A stretch of DNA of 23,179 nt from Hepatocystis sp. ex Piliocolobus tephrosceles (GCA_902459845.2 CABPSV020000208.1:1-23179); one strand, 5' to 3'; positions 1-13,400 are shown, counted from the stretch's first letter. Made by a program: numbers and translations. Notes: generated by a model not told the origin, from the sequence alone.

Positions 1-54
1 AACAACGGTAACAACGGTAACAACGGTAACAACGGTAACAACGGTAACAACGAT
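1..54 (+). repeat. 9-bp in-frame repeat (Asn-Asn-Gly) at the left edge
   Basis: Unit aacaacggt, five copies plus a diverged sixth, encoding NNG in the USP7-like frame. The array is cut by the window edge, so its full size is unknown. It is followed by an Asp/Asn/Ser/Lys-rich linker up to the first UBL-like block. Confidence 0.9.
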
Positions 55-1517
55 AACAAAGATAATGATAGTAGTAAAACAAAAAGGTTGCAAAAAAACC
101 ATAAAAACATCAAAAGCAATAAAAAAACACAAATTATTACCAAGTGGGGAGGAGTACCAGATAAAAAGGAACCAGTATTACCACAATATGTCATATGTGA
201 TTATTCAGATTTTGTTGAAAGTAAAATATATGTAAATAAATTTCGATTTAAATTATACGATCCACTTTATCAATTAGGTAAATATAGGAATTGTGCTGGT
301 GTTATTTTAAAAAATAACTTAAAAAAAAATTCACTTAATTATATAGATTCCTATTTTTTATTTTTAAAAAAAGAATTATATCAGATAGATTTGGATATAG
401 ATATTAGATGTCCATGTAAACAAATTTTTAAACATGTATGTTATAAAATGAACATAGATCCAACACATATATTAATATATCCTCATCCTCCATTAAATAT
501 GTCAGTTAATTTTAGTCCATATAACATAGATTCCTTTACATATGCTTCTAATACACATACAGACCCAAATATCAACAATATGAACAATAATAGTATAAAT
601 AAAGGTGATAATAATTACATTAATAATAATAGTGATGATCCAGATGATTCAGATAATAGACCCACAGATAATAAATATAGTAATAATGCATGTTTGAAAT
701 TAGAAACTTTTGAACAATTAATAAAAAAACATGCTATACTAATGGAACATAACTCGCTAATAGAACAAAAAACTTTTTGTTTATCATTATTACCATTTCA
801 TTATAAATATTTTAATAGATTATATCCACCTGAAAAACCCCAATATTTTTATTATATTATTCAGCTATTCAATTCACATGTACAATCCGTAGCTTCATTT
901 AGTGGTCATATTCAACTAAAAACAAAAATAAGCAACAAAATCAGATCGAATATTCTTAAGTATGGCAAAAAAATAGATAAACAAAGTAATGGCACTAGTA
1001 ATGGCACTAGTAATGGCACTAGTAATGACACTAGTAATGGTACTAGTAATGGTACTAGTAATGGTACTAGTAATGGTACTAGTAATAGTAACAGTCTAAG
1101 TGATTATAGTAACAGTAATGACAGTAGTGACAGTAGCGACAATAGCAGCATTAGTGATAATGATTCTTTAACTAGTTCAAACTCATATGATAGTATAAAT
1201 CCACATAATAAAAATCATAAACAAAATAAATATACAACAGTACAAGATCTGATTGATAAAATAAAATTAGAAATGAACCCATATTTAAAAAAAAGAGGTA
1301 TAAATGCAAAACAAAAGTTTAGATTGTTATTTACATATGGACCTAAAATTAAATATATAGATAATGATGAAAAACTAATAACAATGGACATTGTTAAAAC
1401 GAGTCAAATCAAAAACGCTTATATTACTCCTTTAAGAATGGAACCAGATTTTACTGATGAGGAAAAGCAGAAAATAGAAACTCATAAGTTGAAGGTATTT
1501 GTCTATAACTGCTTGTT

Positions 1518-1550
<33 letters not shown>

Positions 1551-1890
1551 ATTTGCCTTTTAATTTATCAGTTTTTACATTCATTTTGTGTTTTACCTAG
1601 TCTGTGACCCCCTTAAATTGTTCCTTTTTGTCCCATTTATTTTATCTTATTTTTCATCTTTTTTTTCATCTTTTTATTTTTTTTTTTTTTTTTTTGTAGA
1701 TAATCCACGTTTTTAATCAAACACCATCGAAGGATGTTTTCGGTTACACTTTTGACGTTCTCGTAGAGGTGAGGAATATAAAAAATGTGTATCTACATGT
1801 GTACGTATATATGTACACTTACGTATATACACACGTGTTTATATACATATTATTTATTTATTTTTTTATTTATTTATTTATTTATTTATT

Positions 1891-1934
<44 letters not shown>

Positions 1935-2313
1935 TACCATATAGCCAAATGATAATATATTAGACATTAAAAATAAAATAAGAAAAAGGACATTACTACC
2001 TAAGTATATATTTGAAAAGATAACATTTTTTGAATTTGATAATGGACAAAGAGTTTGGAAATCAAATGACGACACAATAAACTGGGAAAACAAGCCTGTG
2101 GCAATTCTTATAGGTGAGCTTGTGCATACGTTTTGCATCATTCATCCGTCAGTTTGTTTATTTATCTTTTCACTAGTTATTTCACTCGCCCACTCATTTA
2201 TTAATTTATTTATTTTTTTTTATTTTTTTTATTTTTTTATTTTTTTTATTTTTTTAGGAGAACATCATTGTTCATCTCAATCCAAATCCCCAATTGCTAT
2301 GAAAATCGCATAA
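1..2313 (+). CDS. USP7/HAUSP-like ubiquitin carboxyl-terminal hydrolase, 3' part (C-terminal ubiquitin-like domains)
   Basis: Seen: the reading frame is open from base 1, so the gene enters from the left and the true start is outside. Exons are 1-1494, 1700-1768, 1945-2113 and 2258-2313 (stop TAA), giving 595 residues in the window. Known family: human USP7 carries five ubiquitin-like (UBL) domains after its catalytic domain; the tail activates the enzyme. Evidence for the call: residues ~50-150 resemble UBL2/3 (FKLYDP, then KMNIDPTHILIY), residues ~411-483 resemble UBL4 (TVQDLIDKIK...KFRLLF), and the last ~97 resemble UBL5 and the tail (SKDVFGYTFDVLVE, KITFFEFDNGQRVW, ending AMKIA against AIKIHN in human). 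A poor-complexity insert with eight SNGT units splits UBL3 from UBL4. The Cys/His catalytic boxes are not in the window, so enzymatic activity is inferred from the family. Likely role: removing ubiquitin from proteins in nucleus or cytosol. The splice model is confirmed by the family match across each junction, except the last exon, which is short. Confidence 0.82.
985..1080 (+). repeat. 12-bp in-frame repeat, 8 copies (Ser-Asn-Gly-Thr)
   Basis: Eight units of agtaatggYact encode SNGT (one SNDT). The first three use GGC for Gly and the last four GGT, so the array has two synonymous sub-blocks. Each unit junction makes the palindrome ACTAGT. It lies in the linker between the UBL3- and UBL4-like parts of the ubiquitin hydrolase and is followed by a Ser/Asn/Asp-rich tract to about 1200. 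Confidence 0.95.
1495..1699 (+). other. Intron a of the ubiquitin hydrolase gene
   Basis: Donor GTATTT after AAG, acceptor TTTTTGTAG, phase 0. It contains a (TA)n run at about 1519-1548 and a T tract before the acceptor. Reading through adds about 22 residues, then a stop at 1561-1563, so a retained intron would remove the last UBL. Joining 1494 to 1700 restores homology to USP7. Confidence 0.85.
1769..1944 (+). other. Intron b of the ubiquitin hydrolase gene
   Basis: Donor GTGAGG, acceptor CATATAG, phase 0. It holds TTTA tandem units (about 1853-1892) followed by an uninterrupted 41-base T tract (1893-1933) just upstream of the acceptor, an extreme polypyrimidine tract. Confidence 0.85.
2114..2257 (+). 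other. Intron c of the ubiquitin hydrolase gene
   Basis: Donor GTGAGC, acceptor TTTTTTAG, phase 1. A second AG three bases downstream (2259-2260) could be used instead, which would drop one codon. Splicing gives a short last exon ending in AMKIA and TAA, matching the end of USP7. Confidence 0.75.
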
Positions 2314-2573
2314 TTTTTTTTTCTTGTTTTTTTTTTTTTTATGAATTTTTAATGTTTGTATAAAAATATTAAGTTTTTATATATTTCACAAATTTTGTGC
2401 CTTACATATTTCAACTATATTTTTATTTTTCCACTATAATTAACAGCTTTATGGATTGAATAATTAATTATGTATGTGTGCGTATACACGTGTTTAGGCA
2501 TATAAATTAAATATATATATATATATATGTGACTATACATGTGTATCCATAATGTAAAAGGTCATATATTTGT

Positions 2574-2617
<44 letters not shown>

Positions 2618-3353
2618 CAGTTGTTCCACCCAATTTTGCATAACATGTCTACATATTATACAATATTAATTAATAAAATCTGAAAATTGGCTGGCTCATA
2701 TATGTATATATGTTTATGGACACGGATAATAAATTAAATTCTTTTTTTATTTCTATGTTATCATAACTACATGTTATAATTTACATTTTATAATTTACAT
2801 TATATAATTTGTATTTTATAATTTATACTTTTTATTTTATAATTTATTGTATTTTTTTTTTTCCTTTTCTTTTGTTTTATTAACATAGTAAAGTTTACAA
2901 CAACTTTATGTGTTTTTTTTTTTTTTTCTTTTTTTTCATTTGCTTTATCCTAACATTTTGTTGCTATACCCATTTTAAACAAACATTACCAAAAATTAAA
3001 TAAAAAAGATATTTACGTAAAAATTTTAACTTTTAACAAAAAAAAAAAAAAAAAACTTACTCCAAGAAGCTACTTTGCATGTTCATGTGCCTATTATATA
3101 TACAAATGTATATAAATGTTCACAATTGAACATAAGCAACACACGACACATTTTTACCATTCCTCCGATTGTTTTTTTTTTTTTTTTTTTTTTTTTGCTT
3201 TTTTAGAATATTTCTCATAACATTATTGATTTGTTTGTAAGAGAAAAAAAATAAAGCTCTTAACTAGTAAATACTTATGGTTGAAAAAAAAAAAAAAAAA
3301 AAAAAAAAAAGTGTAGCTTTTTTTTTTTTTTTTTTTTTTTTTATTTTTGTATC

Positions 3354-3385
<32 letters not shown>

Positions 3386-3504
3386 TTAAGTCACATATGG
3401 CTCACATTGTGATCAATATATATATATATATATATACATAGGGTCGTATGTACGTACGTACGTGTATAAGCAATATATATGCATTTTTACTTGCTTGCAC
3501 TGAC

Positions 3505-3538
<34 letters not shown>

Positions 3539-4237
3539 AGCAAATGATATATAAAAAATAGAGAAAACGAAAAATAATAAAACTAACCTGGTAAAAAAAA
3601 GTAAACAAAAAATATATAAATTTTTTAAAAGAAAAGCAAAAACTATATTTCATTTAATTTTTTAAATTTCTCCTTTGATACTATTATAAAAAAAAAAGAA
3701 AAAAACGAGCAAGCTTATCCGTCATGCTATATATATATGTTACACATTATTTACGTGTATATATACATATATATATTTTTTTTTTTTTGTACCGCTCTGT
3801 TTTTCATCTTGTGCTTATTTGTTATGTAAAAATAAGTAAAGAAAAGCACGTGTAGGCACTTTTCCATTGATGTGGACACAAGCGTGAGCATACACATTTT
3901 GAATTAAAAGAATTGATCATGTGTAAACAAAAGTGTGAATTTGTATTAAAGCTTGAACATGTATAACATAGTGAGGGTAATATAACGTATAACACATACG
4001 TATATATATAACAAAACATGAGCCATTTGTTTTTATTATCATTGCCAACATGCAATATTTCTTTTCTGTTAATTTTTTTTTTTTTTTTTAAACATTGTTA
4101 CATACTTCAAGTTGTAACATATATATATATATATATATAAATAACTTATTACCCAATTTAAAAATAAGTTTTAGCTTTTTACTAATAAACAACACATTTG
4201 AAATAGTTTGCTTATAAAAAAAAAACAAAAAATGTAA

Positions 4238-4276
<39 letters not shown>

Positions 4277-4287
4277 CTACAACAAAA
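2314..4287. other. Intergenic spacer: 3' UTR of the hydrolase gene and promoter/5' UTR of the giant gene
   Basis: About 2 kb without a convincing protein gene. It is built of (TA)n runs (for example 2578-2612), and long homopolymers: T at 3172-3196, A at 3284-3310, T at 3318-3342, A at 3361-3385, A at 3508-3537, T at 4240-4272. Such dA:dT tracts are typical of Plasmodium spacers and tend to exclude nucleosomes. A GTAC-type palindromic run lies near 3448-3464. A TGCATG (3076-3081), the kind of motif bound by ApiAP2 factors, is present, but one hexamer is weak evidence. A less A+T-rich patch at about 3840-4050 is described separately. The transcription start cannot be placed. Confidence 0.8.
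3284..3342. repeat. Perfect inverted repeat A27 - GTGTAGC - T25
   Basis: A run of 27 A (3284-3310), a 7-base spacer, then 25 T (3318-3342). The arms can pair over about 25 bp. Another A25 tract at 3361-3385 could pair with the same T arm, giving two alternative hairpins. It lies in the presumed promoter region of the giant gene. Confidence 0.85.
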
Positions 4288-7200
4288 ATGATTGACGTTC
4301 GTAAAATATTAAAAGTTAATGTAAATGATATTTATAATGACTTAAACATACTTTATAAAAGTAACAAGGCTAATACAAATATAGAAGAAATTGAAAAATT
4401 TAGTAAAAAAAAATCTTTACATGGTAAAAGAATAATATCCAAGTATAAAAACACATTTACTATTACGTTAGAGAAGTATATTTTTATATGTATACAACAC
4501 GACAACATTTGGACCATATTGAAACACAACTGTAATACGTAAACAAAATTAATAAAATACATGTACACGCATGTTTCAAATACCAAACAACTAGTTTGTT
4601 GGTTCTTTTTTTTTTATTTTTTATAATTCGCCAAATTGTTTATATGCATATTTGCATATTTGCATATATATATATATATGTATACTCCCTATATGTACCT
4701 TTTTTTTTTTTTTTTTTTTTTTACAACTTAATCATAGGCACTCATAAATTCGATAAATGTATTTGTATTAGCAATTTGAACTTGTTAATATTTCAAAAAT
4801 ATAATAAACTGTTGATACAAGAGTTTGAAATTGCTAGTAAAAAAGAATACAACAATGATATAACTATAATAAGAAGGTATAACGTCTCTTCGGTATCTGT
4901 TATTTTTTTTTGTATACATAATGATTATATTTATGTTATAGACAAAACTGGAAAACTACTGGTAATGCAAAATTATAAAATGGTTGTTAAAAAGGTTATG
5001 CGTGTAAATATATATATATATATATATACATATGTATACAAACACAGTTATATATGCTCTCATACGTATTAGGATGTGATTCGAAGACATAAAATGTACT
5101 TTATTTTTGTTTACGTGCATACTTATTTTATTATGTTTTTCTTTTTTTTTAATCGATTTTTTTTTAGAAAATTAATGCACAACAATATAAAGATGACACT
5201 ATTACTCCAAAGGAAGTAAAAGACTTTTCGTTGGAACAACAAGAAGACGTATACATAAAATTAGAAAACTGTCATATTTTATTAATTGCTTATATTGATA
5301 AAAATGAAGATATATATATAATCCTTTACGATTTAGAAAAAGAACTAACCACAAACGAACAGATAATAGTAGTACCACTTTATATAAAACTCAAAGAACA
5401 CACAAAGAACATAATTGAATGTGTCGTGTTTAATGACAATTATATTGTCATATTGTTTAATAATAATAATTTAGTGATTTATAAAAAAGATGATACGTCC
5501 AAGTTGTCAAACGTGTCAAATGTGTCAGACCCATTAGACACAGTAAAATCCCCCCATACAAACAATAAGTACAAATTTTACAAATATTTAAACAGAAACC
5601 AATGTAGTCAACTTAAATATTTTAAGAACATAAATTTAAATAAAATAAGTGAATATCCATTAGAAAATATAGAAAAAATAAATAAAATCTTATCTATGTA
5701 TATAAATAAGAACAATCACTTAGTTTTAATATATAGTGATAGTTTTTTATATGATACTAACATGTATACAAATCGTTCAAGTGATTATCCTACTAACCAA
5801 ACAACTGATTATGTTACTTCTGTTGTATCAAATGTAAGGAAAAAAATAAATGTATTTTACAATGATTTAAAAAGTTATTTTTTTACCAAGTTATATAATC
5901 AACTTTTATTAAATAACGATTATTTTTTATGTGATATTAATGATCAGTTAGTGAATAATACAAACTTACATATGTGTATAATAGATATATCCAAACAGAT
6001 GAACGCATATACACAAGAGCAACAAAATATATTAAATATGTTGAATGATATCAACACATGTGGTTTAATTTATAACTATACAACATGTTCAATATACAAG
6101 GACGCTATACAAATACTAAAAAAAAATTATAAAAAAATAAATAAACTGGATTTAACTATCGATGAAAAAATAGAAAGAATGCTAACGTTTCGTAGTTTTT
6201 TAAATATATACGAAATAAATGAGAAAAAAAAAAAAAAAGAAGAAGAATTTTTTACTAATGGTGATTGTATTAGTAAGAATAGCACCGGTACTATCAGTGG
6301 TAGTGATATTGATAGTGCACATAAAGAAAATTTTTTTTTTAATATAAATTTATTTAGAGATTTAAAAACAAATGAAAAAAATTATATAAATAACCAAAGC
6401 AACCTAAATAACCAAAGCAACCTAAATAACCAAAGCAACATAAATAACCAAGGCGACATAAATAATGAAAATGATGACACTCTACAAAAACATAATAATA
6501 TATATTTATGTAAAATAGATAATTATTATTTATTATTAGATAATTCAAATAGCAATCAATTAAATTTAATTTTATATAAAATAAAAAATGTAAATAAACA
6601 AGACATGTTAATATCATACTTTTTTTATAGTTATTATGATGCTGTACTATCAGCTGAAAAAGTTTGTTGTCAAATATTACATCAGTTGTTTGTATATTCC
6701 ATTTATGATTATGGAGGTCGATTCTGGGGTTCATCTATGGTAGAATACGGGGTAAGGCTATACACATGTGTTCGTATATATGGCTTTGTACATACATACA
6801 TGTCCGTGTATATTTCTCCATACATACATACATACGTACCCATGTATATTCCTCTATATATACACACATTCCCATGCATATTTCTCTGTACATATAATCC
6901 CCATGTTCCTTATCCCTTTTCAGTGTCTGTTCAAAATTAAAAACATATTCGACTTTCTCGATCGAGCTCTGATGTATGATCCGTTTTTGTGCAGAGAAGA
7001 AGATGATAAATATATTCTTGCCTTATTAAATATCGATACAAACTTATCAGAAAAATATAAATACATTACAACAAATATGGATATATATAAACAAAATAAT
7101 AAATATCATAATTTTGTATATGTTATAAATAATACTTTAGAAAATAAAAATACTTCTTCTAAATATATTTGTAATTATTATAATGTCAAAAAGGTTAACG

Positions 7201-7441
7201 TATTGCCTATGGTTCATGTTTTAGATATAAATATTCAGTTACTCAAACTGAAAAACGTGTTATATAGTTCACTACAAGGAATAAATAAATTGTTACAACA
7301 AAATTATGATAACATGAGTAATACATTGTTATACTCTTCTGATGAGGAGGAAGAAGACGAAGAATCATTTATGCTTGAATTAATAAAAAAAATAAATAAA
7401 AAAAATAAAAATGAAGAAATCTTGTTAAAAAAAAAAAAAAG

Positions 7442-7472
<31 letters not shown>

Positions 7473-10400
7473 AACGTTTCTAGTGTTAATTACAATATAA
7501 ATAACGATAAAGATAGCATTAGTGTTAACTCAAATGAAAATGAAGAAATTAATCGAATTTGGGATGTAGTATTAGATGATGAAAAAAAAATAGAACAACC
7601 ATTCTCTAGTCCCTCTTGTTGTGCATCTTCCTCCTCTTTTGCCTCATCTTCTGCTTCTTCTACTTCTCGTTACCAAAATAATAAAATGTTAAAAAAAACA
7701 AAAATTTCAAAATGCAATGATGACATGTATAATAATTTATTTTTGTTTGAAAAATATGAATTATTATTAAAAGACGAAAATACAAAAAACAAGTTATTAA
7801 AATATAAAAAAGAAATAATAAATCAAATTTATAAGTTTAAAGTATATAATTATATAATGAAATTATTAGATAAGGAATGGCGTCACAACAGTAGTGTTTT
7901 ATATACCAACGGGATATCCACAAATAATGTAACTGATATTGATATTACGACCAAAAGCGAAAAATGTATCGAACTCTCTAACGATGATTACAATAGTAAT
8001 ACTGCTAAAGTCATGTTTTCCAATTTATTTAATATATTCAAAAAAAATATTAACAAAGATACAACAGACATAATTGACAGTAAAAACAAAAAAAACTTAT
8101 TTTTAAAAAATAAAGATTACATAAACTTTACTAATATATATATACTGAGTTGGACAAAGTTTAAATATTTTTACACTCCTTTTGATATTATTAAATATTT
8201 TTTAATAAATAAAAATTATATTTTAGTTAAATCTTTTTATAAATACTTTAATTATTTTATAACGAAAAATTGGCAAAATATATTTTCATATATACCCTTA
8301 AACACACCTATAGAAAATTACTTTTTTTTGTTACCTTCCATAAAAAATGGTAATGAAACAAATGCTGAAGATACGGATGTAAATGATATAAATGTGTCCA
8401 ACATAATAGGACTAGATATATATAATGTAAATTCAACTTTCTATTTGGAAAGCTTTTATAATGACACATATACTATCTATTGTAATGAAGACATCTTTTT
8501 TGAATTTTTTGTAGATCGATGTATCCAAATAATACAAAAAACTAACTTAATTAGAAGTCGTTTGTTAGCTTTTGTATACGTGTGCTTAAAATTGATAAAT
8601 GGTGAAAATATTTACAAATTATTCAGGTATGATAAAAAAAAAAAGAGTTACATTTTTAATGATCGTTATTTTTTTAAACTTAAACGTACTCGATCAGAGG
8701 TACATACAAATGAAAAGATACATGAAGACGTGTACAAAATAATGGAAAACGATACACCTATTGGAGTTAGTAATCGTAGTGACCAAAATGATGACCAAAG
8801 TGGTAACCGAAGTAATGACCTAAGTAGTGACAAAAGTAGTGACAAAAGTAGTGACAAAAGTAGTGACAAAAGTAGTGACAAAAGTAGTGACAAAAGTGGT
8901 AACCGAAGTGGTAACCTAAGTAGTGATTACAGCAGTACCAACATGAATATACAACGTTCTGAACCCTATGAAGGAGATAAAACTAAAAGAGACATAAAAA
9001 AAAAAACAGTGCAAACCCACATAGTAAACTTTAATGACCTAAACTTTATAAAAAATAATCTATATATAAAATTAAAAAAAAATAAACTATTAAACAAAAA
9101 TGTGTTATTAATATATAGTTTGTTTGTTTTAATAAAATTATATAGCATATGTAAAGATAATTGCCCTAATATAAAATTCGAACAATTTTTGTTTATGGAT
9201 ATATACGAACGTTTATGTTTAATAACTGATTTTGATATTACTTGCATTTCTTATGAATGTAACAAAAAAATGCATATAAATTTATTTTTTAAAAAACTGC
9301 AAGATATTTTTAAAAGTTATCGTTTTATTGATGAACATATTTTTTTATTATCAGTGATAATGGTAAGACAAAAAGATGCACAAATGACCCAATCGAATGT
9401 ACAATCCGAATCATCATTATCACTTAACCAATGTTACAATATAACAAATTTAATATTTGAAAATAATATAATAAATTTAAATTATAAAAGCGCATATACA
9501 TTTTTGGAGGCATTACACTTGAACACTCTCTATTCAACACAACAATTGTTCATTATATTTTGCTTAAAAACGTTAAAAATGATACAGTTAAAGCACGTCA
9601 ACAGTGATAATTACATTAAAAGTAATACTACCCATATAAATTCGACACTTACTAATTCCACATTTAACAAATATGTATTAAAAAAACATGAACAAAATAA
9701 GTGTATACAAATAAACTCAAATAAATTAAATAAAAAAAAATTAGCTACCTTTGATGAATTGTTTAATTTTTTAAAATATATATACTATGTATATAAAAAC
9801 AAATTAATTTTAAATGATGATTATGAATATACTTTTTTGTTTTTAATCATTTTTTATAAATATATTTATAGTAATTTACTTTATTTTATTACCATACTTA
9901 ACGACTTTTATAACTTGTTCCCTAAAAATATACAAATTAAAACAAACAAATATGAAAAACATTTCAAAAGGTGTTTACGAAGTGATTTTTCCTTAAAGTT
10001 TTCAAAACATATGTTATTCGATCCAAATATTTATAAAGAGGTACAAAAAAAAAATGATATATTAGACGGAAATTACACTTATGATCATGTTGGACATACT
10101 ACTACAGAAACAGATTGTTTTAAATTAACAAATTTATTTAAAAAAGATATAACTGATAAACATATTGTTATTTATGACGAACACCTTGAGCGTATCATAA
10201 ATTTATATTATTATGACAGAGTTTCACATGGGTATGCGAAAGAAATGTATCATATACAGACTACTAACGATAAAAAAAATTCATATGAATTAACAAGTGG
10301 AAGAAATAATATACTAGAAGAACGGAACAATTGGATACATACAAAAGTAAATGACACAGTTGATAATTTTTATCTAATTGAATCGTATCTAGACATATAT

Positions 10401-13400
10401 GAACGACATTTAAACGCATTAGACATTATAAAACATTTTAAAAATAACTTTTGTAAAACAAACGATACAGAGTTGACAATAAATATAGATATAATGATTA
10501 ATAGTGAAAATGATACAAAAAAATGTATATTAAACGTGTTTAAACTTTTTAAAACTATTATTACATTAACAAATTATAAAGATAATAATTTTACCAAAAA
10601 TTGTATCGAATTATATTATAATTTATTTTATTCTATACCTATAGAATTATTTTTTTTTATTTTATTTTACATCATTTTATATTATACAAATAATTTTAAT
10701 TACCTCTATTCTTTTATTCAATTTTTTTATAAAAAATATGAAATTGTAAATAATACAACAATGCATAGTTCTATAATTAATTATTTATTATATAATAGAG
10801 TAAAATGTTTAACCATATATGATAAATTTACCGATTTATATATGTTTATAAAAAAAATATATTTAAATAAAGACTTTTTAATAAATGTTGAAAATAATAC
10901 AGAAATTATAACGATTCTAAAAATTATGTTGATAATAAAGAGGTATTACAATGTAAATAATGTATCTAATGCGGAAATATCTGATGTAAATCAAACAAAA
11001 GAACCAACTGATGATACAACTACGGAGAAAACAAATTGCAACAAGTCAAGCGAAGAAGTTTACTTAACATTTTCGAAGATACTTACACGAAAATACAAAC
11101 AAGATAACCAATTAAATGACAGTGATAAACAAAATAAAATGGAAGATTATAATGGAATCCCACTAAATAAAAAACAAAAAGATAGTAGCGATTGCATAGA
11201 AAATTGTAGTGACAGTATGTACTACAGTAGTGATAACACTCACACTAAGTACACAAAATACGATAGTTATATAAAAATAAAAGTTGAAAAAAACAGGTAT
11301 AATATTTTTAAAAGTATACTTATTCACAACTTTGAAATTTGTTATAGTTACAAAATTATAATAAAATTATTAAAATTATTAAAAATAAAAAACGAAGAAT
11401 TAAAAAAAAGTATATTATTACTTATATATATGTCACAGTTAACAAACAGAAATAAATTACTTGAATTCTTTTTAATATTATTTGCTATATTATTTCAAAA
11501 TGATAAATTAAATAAAAAAGAAAAATGGAAAATACAAAAAAGTACTATATATTATACTAAACATTCTAAACACTACATACATTATTTATATAACTTCTGT
11601 TTTTTTATTTTCTCACAATTGTCATTAAATTATTCTGTATATATAAATACTATATATAAGTTACTGTTAAAAAAAAAACAAAATACAACAGTAACACATA
11701 AAGAACATAAAAATGGTGTCTTACTACAACATGGTGATACACCATCTGACAAAATTAAGCATAAAAAAAAAAAAAAAAAAAAAAAAATAAATCAACAAAT
11801 TTACCACATTTATAATACCTTCATAAATGTAAATGACATATTGAAAATTCCTAATTTTGGTACAGAACAAAAAAAGAAAAAAGAAATTAACTCGAGTAAT
11901 AAAATTGAGCATATTATCGATAACGACTATAGTAGTAACGACTATAATGGTAACGACTATAGTGGTAACGACTATAGTGGTAACGACTGTAGTGGTAAGG
12001 ACTATAATGGTAACGACTATAGTGGTAAGGACTATAATGGTAACGACTATAGTGGTAACGACTATAGTGGTAACGACTATAATGGTAAGGACTATAATGG
12101 TAACTATAGTAGTAACGACTATAATGGTAACGACTATAATGGTAACGACTGTAGTGGTAACAATTTTAGCAGTTATAATATTGGTTCAGTACATGATAAA
12201 CAAAAGATGTATTCTGAAAAAAAGCGCTTTTTTATATATAATAAAAGGAATAAAAATGATAAAATTTGTAATGATGATGATTATGAAATGCGTAGTAATG
12301 AGGTAATTTATATACCCGAGTGTAACGATATGGACGAACATAATACAAAACTAAAAATGCTAAACAAGAACAAACAATCAACAATGGACATAAAAAAACA
12401 CAAACATTTTGAAGAAATAGATGAAAGTAAGGACATTACATGGAGTGATAATATTTTTTATAATCAATATATAGAATCATATAAAGAAGACGTTATATAT
12501 TCATCATCTTCTTTATCTTTGTTTTCTTTTCCTTATAATAATTTTGAAAGTAACTGTTTTAATTATAAAATTAATGAAGGATATATAGAAAATGAAAAAA
12601 CGTTGAAATATCACAATATTACTAATTACAGTATGGTTAAAGATGTCACTAATTCGTTTTCTTTTCAAGAACATTATATTGATGATACATTTACATCACA
12701 TTTGAGTAATGCTAATTCGGATCATGTTGAACAATCTGATAGTGATCATTCAGATTCTTGTAGTCTATTTTGTCATAAACACATAGATAGTAGTAAATCA
12801 GAAAATTCTAATAAGTTTAACAGTCCTAACAAGTTGAACAAAGGAAATTTTGTTGAAGCCATCGGAAATAATAATAACAAAAATCTGTCAAAACACATAA
12901 AAGATAAAGTTTCAACAAATCTTAAACAAGTACAAGAATCAAAAAAACAAACAAACTTATATAATTATACTAATATAAATACCTTTAAAAAATACAATTC
13001 GGATGGAAAATATTATAAAAATATACTTGTTGAAGCTTTAAAAAAGGCAAATAAAAAAATAAATAAATTTAATTTAACTGAATGTAAAATTGATTATATT
13101 GTTAAAACGGTTGAAGAGATTAAAAAGTTATTAAGGAGAGAGGAAGGTAATATAAAGGTTAGAAATCCGGATTTGTATTTACACTATTATTATAATGGTA
13201 CTATTCGCAATCATAGTCGTAGTCACATCCGTAGTCGTAGTCACATCCGTAGTCGTAGTCATATCCGTAGTCGTAGTCATATCCGTAGTCGTAGTCACAT
13301 CCGTAGTCGTAGCCACATCCGTAGTGATAATTACAGCCACAGTGATAACCACAATGATAACCACAATGATAAGCACAATGATAAGCACAATGATAACTAC

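Noticed and set aside
1769..2141. Short frames on both strands around 1769-2141
   Set aside because: They consist of the intron T/A tract and the reverse of exon 3; the spliced USP7-like model accounts for the region.
2314..4287. tRNA, rRNA or snRNA genes in the spacer
   Set aside because: I searched by eye for cloverleaf arms and box motifs and found none; the sequence is dominated by homopolymers and TA runs.
4539..4540. GTAAAC as donor of intron 1 in the giant gene
   Set aside because: Joined to the acceptor at 4737 it gives an early stop; GTAATA at 4532 keeps the frame open.
10640..10740. Hydrophobic Phe/Ile/Tyr stretches taken as true membrane spans
   Set aside because: Such A+T-driven Phe/Ile/Tyr/Asn composition is common in buried helices of Plasmodium proteins and here contains polar residues; not enough to call a membrane protein.
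11922..12158. Regular repeats that might suggest a CRISPR array
   Set aside because: Units are directly abutting, of 15 bp and in frame, with no unique spacers; the context is eukaryotic.
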